Positions 58,972 to 64,000 of a DNA stretch of 64,000 nt are shown here, piece by piece (positions within the stretch are counted from its first letter, which is position 1; every line of letters starts with the position of its first letter). Both the position numbers and the translations under genes were made by a program. The DNA lies in assembly GCF_958298935.1 (NCBI RefSeq), contig NC_084940.1, forward strand, positions 20,455,146 through 20,519,145, given 5' to 3'. This DNA is from Phragmites australis (taxonomy: Eukaryota > Streptophyta > Magnoliopsida > Poales > Poaceae). The notes beneath the pieces are model-generated. The model was not told the DNA's origin. It did no database searches and saw nothing but the letters and a program-made list of their open reading frames with translations.

Positions 58972-59440
58972 GAACAACCTTCAGAGCATAAAGACAATGA
59001 TCAACGTCCTTAAGCTTCAGATGAACTTGGGTGCCAGATATATCATCAAGAGTGATAGCCCCCCAAGCACAATCAATAATGACCTTATTCTTGGCAAACT
59101 AATCCATTCCCAAAATGACATCTATCCCCTTGTAGTCAATTACTAGCATATTTGTGACAAAGATTATCCGATTGATGATAATGGGCGCCTTAGACATAAT
59201 TTGATCGGTAAGGATGTTGGCTCCTAGTGCTATAAAATAGGGTGCAGGGGTAGTGCTAACACTTAGCTTGTGATGCCGAGTACAGTTCCTTGTTATAAAT
59301 GAATGAGAAGCTCCGGAATCAAAGAGAACAAAGCTAGCATACGAATTCACAAGTAACATATCCATAAGGACGTTGACACCCTCGTGATCTTCTATGGCAG
59401 TGGTGTAGTTGACACGACCATGCATGGGAACTTGCGCAGT
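58972..59440 (-). pseudogene. Protease of element F
   Basis: Minus-strand frame 59425-59099 with catalytic D-S-G (VLFDSGASHSF) and the conserved DVILGMD. One stop then follows, and the frame goes on as AKNKVIIDC to the J insertion. Confidence 0.85.
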
Positions 59441-60519
59441 TTGGGAGGCTTGCTAAGGGGGTTGCATTGGTCGCAGGGGTCTTGGAGCAGTCACCACAGG
59501 TCCCAGCTTCAGAAAATGACATTCTTGCGTGAAATGCCCGACATGCCCACAGTTATAGAATGGGCCTCTAGGGCCACCTGTCACGCTCCCTTGATATATT
59601 GCGAGTCTTAGGGGTTATCCTTGCGAAGAGGAGGACAGACGTCACACTACCCACATTGGTCGTGGAGCAGCAGAAGTTGGCATGTGAGATGTAGGAGGTT
59701 TACTATCTATCCATGGATGTTTCCCATTGAAGGCGACGGGACCCTCTTGCGCTTATTCTCCTCCTGGTGATTCTTCATCTTGAACTCAACTATAAGGAAT
59801 GTGCTCACCAACTTGTCAATGTCAGTGAACTCATGAACCGATAGGTGGTCTTGCATCTTGGAGGAGAGGTCATTCACAAAATCATATTGCTTCTTCATGT
59901 CGGTGTTAACCTCTTCCGGTGCATATTGTTCAAGTTGGTTGAACACCTGCACGTACTCCATAATAGATCTACCTCTCTGTTGGAGGTTTAGTGATTCTCG
60001 CCTCTTGGTATCCATCATCCCCTTGAGAAAGTGATAGTCGTGAAAGGCTCCGTGAAACTCACCCCATGACACATGGTGATTGCTAGCGTGCATAGCCAGA
60101 TAGTTGGACCACCATGCAACAGCAGCACCCTGAAGCTGATGGTTGGCAAATAGAGCCTTCTCGTAGTCCTCATACCTAAGAAGTTTGAGCTTCTGCTCAA
60201 TGGTCGAAAGTCAATGATCTGCATTGAGAGGATCCTCAGCACGCGTGAAGGTGGGCGGTAGAGCCCAAAGGAAGTTAGCAAAGTTATCACAGAGCCCTAC
60301 TCCACCTCCTCTCAAAGGGGTCATATTGCGCATGAGAGCTTTGAGAAGGGCCGTCTGAGCTTGATAGTTTTGCTCAATTCGCATCAAGACATCCGTCATG
60401 CTCGGCGGTGGAGGCGGTATTAGATTATTCTCATTGGAACCCTCAGGAAGGTCCCCGAGATCTTGACGGGTTCTCGTCCTGTTAGTAGCGGCAAAAACGG
60501 GGCAGAGACAAAAGATCAA
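59441..60519 (-). pseudogene. gag of element F
   Basis: Minus-strand gag in two or three frames. The N-terminal Pro-rich part and coiled segment (60519-60211) come first. Next is the capsid with FHDYHFLKGMMDTKRRE and LQQRGRSIMEYVQVFNQL (60093-59707). A zinc knuckle near 59550 has lost its first Cys (FYNCGHVGHFTQEC). Confidence 0.82.
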
Positions 60520-61185
60520 AATTCACACTTAACTAAACATGATATCGGTCGAACCAAGGCAAATGATGCACAATAGAGCATCATATAATAGGGAGAATGC
60601 ATGATCAAAGGTATAGTAGAATGACAACAAACACATAGCCTAGCTCGCAGTTCTCAAAATGTTCTGCAAAAGTGTCAGCAGTCAGACTGCGAGCTTGTGG
60701 TCGGCTAGCTACCTGGCGATCAGACTATTGGAAGGTCTAGCACCAGCAGCATCCTTTCCACCACAATTTCCACACAACAAAACTTTCAACTATGAATGCG
60801 ACTTGATCCTACAACCACGATCGCCATGTGGATAAGATCACAAATATATTACACTTAGGGGTATATTATAGCTAATTAACCACTCAAAAGCTAACGAAGA
60901 AGAGGGTACGCCCCATTCACTTCTCTTGTCTTTACCATCTTAGGAAGACTCGTACAAAGGTGATCATCCTCAACCCATGAAGAAGGAGATGAGTCAGAAA
61001 TCAAGATTAAACATGTTATTAACAAGAATATATATGACAAAATATAAGACAATGTGAGGAATAAAGTAGAGCAAACACTTAGGATCTAAAGATAAACTTT
61101 AGTGGGTTGCTTTATTGCTTTAGTGATGTTGACACATTTTATCAAACCACATTCTAAGTATTTTTGGGCTACTTAATTAAACCAA
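60520..61185 (-). other. Leader of element F
   Basis: AT-rich sequence between the PBS and gag. No ORF with support. Confidence 0.6.
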
Positions 61186-61197
61186 GCTCTGATACCA
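61186..61197 (-). promoter_or_regulatory. Primer binding site of element F
   Basis: The minus strand reads TGGTATCAGAGC, initiator tRNA-Met type, 3 bp from the LTR. Confidence 0.9.
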
Positions 61198-61200
61198 CGT

Positions 61201-61542
61201 TGTGAGAAACCATCCAAATACTATTCTAATTAATCATTAAGTCAGTCATTTACATAATCACGACCGCAATGATTAATCAGAATACCATCCTGGTAGTCCC
61301 GGCATGTGTTTTGTGCTCAAGATCGGAACACACGCCTTTGCCACATATGTCATCACAACAAAGCCTAATAAAGAATGAGTAATGAAATTATATTACAAGT
61401 CTTTAGAGGATTATCATTTACAACAATTTACAATGCACGAACACTAGGAGGATAAAAGAATAGCCTCACCTCCCAGCCATCTAAAGACACTACGCAGCAC
61501 AGAACAAAATCTATGAACAACAAAAGATGGGTGAAGCCATTT
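61201..61542 (-). repeat. 5' LTR of element F, part inside the window
   Basis: Aligns with 8014-8310 of solo LTR B. It is interrupted at CATTT by G and resumes at 63986-64000. Confidence 0.87.
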
Positions 61543-63980
61543 TGTAATGCCATAAAATTTTGGAAGGAAATTGGAAGTCGTCGTTTCCGGTTTTTTCGGT
61601 ATTGAATCGCTCTCGCCGGGAAAGAAAAGAGAAGAAATTGAGACAAATTGCAGCAGTGTATTTCTTTTAAAATAGAGAAGCTTTAACCATGAGAGTGGGC
61701 TGAGCCAACCTGGGCTTGGGCCGGTTAGCTTAGCCCCTCCCCCAAAGGCCCAGGCGCCCCCCTTCTTTTTCCCCTCCACCCCGCCAAAATCCTAGCCGTC
61801 CCTCTACTGTACCACCACCCCCCCCCCCCACTCTTTCCCCTGTGGTGGCGTCTCCCTGTCCTGCCCTAGAGTGGCTGCTGCTGCTGGAATCCGGCCAAGA
61901 ACAGGAGAAGAAGAGGAAGGGAAGGGCAGCAAGGAAAGCAAGGAGAAGTAGGGAAGAGGAGGTTTGGAGCTAGGGGATTTTGGGGTTTTCTTGCTGTGGT
62001 GCCCTAAGGTAACTATTCCCCTGCTGTTGTTCATGTTTTGGTTGATGATTATGGCCGGTAGATCTTCGTTTGAGAGGTTTTGGTTAGGGGAATTTGTGGT
62101 TTGGGGTCGAACTGAGTGTTCTTCGCGCAGGCAGATTGAGCAGTGTGCGTGTTATTGATGTTTCAGTGACCTACATGATTTTTCCTGTAGACTTTATCAA
62201 CTAGAAAGTTGTAGCTAACGTCGAAACCTAGCTACCAGTGAAATTTCAGATTTTTTGGCCATGTGGTTTAGGAGATATTTCTGTCTGAATCTGACTGTTG
62301 TACCTCTGTCGAATTTCTGTCAGTATTAGATCTATTCTGTTTTTGGGCATCTTAGTTGCCGAGCCAATTTTTCAGAATGCTATAAGGTTGTAGAGGATTC
62401 ATTAAGCTTTCCAATGGTGTGAACAATGCAATTTTTTATTGGTTGTAACTCTAGTTACGTTGTTCTGAACTTTTCTGCAATTAATGGTTGACAGATTTCG
62501 CTGTCAAAGTTCAGAACTTGATTAGACCTTGTTAGAGATGTTTTATGTAGATCCGAATGATACAAAAGTTGAAGCTTTTGTTATGATCTACATTTCCACA
62601 AAATTTTAGAATTTTTCGTTGCGTATTTCTGGAGATAAACAGGTTTGGGTGGCTTCTGTCTAAAATTGATGACAGGTTTCTAGAGCTGTTTTGCTATGTC
62701 ATTTAGGAGACCTTAGAGGCATGGGAAAATTGTGTCGTCACAACGAAAGTTGTAGCGCTTGTTCTGTAGTTTCTGAAAATATATTCATTTGCCATTATAT
62801 CTGTGGTAGAAAAATAGATACGAAAAAGATAAGTACTGCTGCTCCTGTCAAACTAATGCGTGTGTGCTGTTTTTGGTTGATATGTCTTGATTGAGGGTTT
62901 CGGGCGTAGGAGCGTTTTGTTTTATGTATTTGCATGTTATGAGGAGTGTTGGTGCTGAGTTATGGTTATGTTTATGTGGTGGTTCTTCGTCTTACACTTG
63001 AAGTTGGTCATTATCGTCGATAGAAGGCAAGTAAACGTAGCTATGTTGTTGCTACCATTTTGACTTGTTATTTTCATCACCTACACCTTTATTTCAGAAC
63101 CATGATAATTTAACTGTGATCTGAACTTTATGTTTAAGCATGTTTAATCATTGACTTATATCTATCCTTACGTTACTACAATTCTTGTGAGCTATATTGT
63201 TATTTGACTTGAGGATGAAGTTGAAGTATTATTGGTAGTATACTTTAATGCAATTGCAACATATTTCTACCATGTGCACTTGCATTTGCATATGCATTGG
63301 AAGTTATATCGTAAAGATCATGACTGTACCGGTACACATCATACGTTGCCAGAAGAGGGGTGCGATGTAAAAGAAGACATATCATTGCATTCGTATGCAT
63401 TCTTGGAAATTAATAACATTTATTTGTTATTGTGGATATGAAGTTACACATGTGGTTGTGATCTTTATTTGGAGTTATTCTTTAATGTTGTTAATACTAT
63501 CCTAACATGTCTTATGTCTTGAGAAAACTGTATTAAATCGATGCTTAATCAACTTATGGTTTAAATAACTTGTCAAAACAAGTTTGCTTGCTGGGATTTT
63601 ATATCTCACCCTTGCATTACTCCTTCCAGGTACTTGATGCATGTCGTGAAGGGATGGGAATGTAGCAGCACGTTTTGCACTTCATGCCTATATTTTTTTT
63701 ATCATTGTGCTGTAATAATAAATAAAGTTTAGTCCTTAGAGTCGTACGTTTGAAGTTTAAAGTGTGGTGGTGAAGTTAAACTTAATATTTTCCTTTTGGT
63801 TCATGTTAGGATGTTTTTATCCGTTATTGTGATAATCTGCATATCTTGTTTATCTGTGTTAATGCTTCCGCGATGCTTATTTTCCTAGAGGAGATGCTGC
63901 CATTTTTTTATTATTATGGCAAGTTGTAGGTTGCGTAGTTTAGTGACATCCTAGGTTTTTGGCGGCCTTGGGGTGTTACA
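61543..63980 (+). mobile_element. Solo LTR G, Ty3/gypsy, inside the 5' LTR of element F
   Basis: A 2438-bp segment starting TGTAATGCC and ending GGGGTGTTACA, with TSD CATTT at 61538-61542 and 63981-63985. It is related to the E LTR: both end in CTTGGGGTGTTACA-like sequence and share the GCGCTTGTTCTGTAGTTTCT block. It is more diverged from the E copies than they are from each other. No coding domain. Confidence 0.93.
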
Positions 63981-63985
63981 CATTT

Positions 63986-64000
63986 TCCCTGAGGCACCAC
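63986..64000 (-). repeat. 5' LTR of element F, resumed after G
   Basis: TCCCTGAGGCACCAC corresponds to GCCCTTAGGCTCCAC in solo LTR B near 8311, so the F LTR continues beyond the window. Confidence 0.75.

Noticed and set aside
61186..61197. tRNA-Met-like sequence, also at 12965, 36569 and 47514
   Set aside because: Only about 12 bases complementary to the tRNA 3' end are present, next to LTR edges. These are primer binding sites, not tRNA genes.

Overview
This 64 kb window is plant nuclear DNA built almost entirely of nested LTR retrotransposons. I found no host gene, rRNA or tRNA gene, CRISPR array or bacterial-type operon. Initiator-tRNA-Met type primer binding sites, Ty3/gypsy chromoviruses with TGTAACACCC-type LTRs, a Tat-lineage element with an added antisense gene, CRM-like elements and an Angela-like copia LTR together suggest a monocot, most likely a grass. 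Three CRM-like remnants raise the possibility of (peri)centromeric DNA. That is inference.

Layout, left to right. (A) 1-11856: a plus-strand chromodomain Ty3/gypsy element that enters from outside the window. It has a pre-gag ORF, gag, pol, a polypurine tract and a 3' LTR that is split by solo LTR B (8014-11661, TSD TGTGC). (C1) 11857-13881: leader, PBS and 5' LTR of a minus-strand CRM-like element into which A inserted. C1 itself sits beside a decayed Tat antisense-ORF fragment (13882-14540), a copia RT fragment (14541-15150) and an unassigned LTR-like stretch. (E) 15645-43433: a plus-strand Ty3/gypsy element with TSD GTATG. Its 5' LTR is split by element D, and its pol is broken by a CRM-like remnant (C3, 39248-41544) and a deletion that also removed the start of the E 3' LTR. 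(D) 16560-34921: an 18.4 kb Tat-lineage element with TSD GGTAC. Gag-pol is on the minus strand. A separate plus-strand gene has its own TATA box and two frame-preserving introns. Solo LTR I (28268-32380, TSD GAAAA) splits gag. (C2) 43439-48440: gag, leader and 5' LTR of another CRM-like element, carrying an Angela-like solo LTR (45305-46766). (F) 48441-64000: a minus-strand chromodomain Ty3/gypsy element with its LTR interrupted by C2 on the left and by solo LTR G (61543-63980, TSD CATTT) on the right, and its pol interrupted by solo LTR J (55164-58971).

All coding regions are disabled. Most stop codons in gag of A and E, and several in D, are what a C-to-T change in CAG would give, the pattern expected from deamination of CHG-methylated cytosines. 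The most interesting object is the antisense gene of D. It is convergent to gag-pol and encodes a Tat-type accessory domain followed by a long coiled coil. Its GT-AG introns join exons in frame, and it has a TATA box followed by a perfect 11-bp stem-loop. Its sense transcript is not the retrotransposon genome, so its introns can survive retrotransposition.
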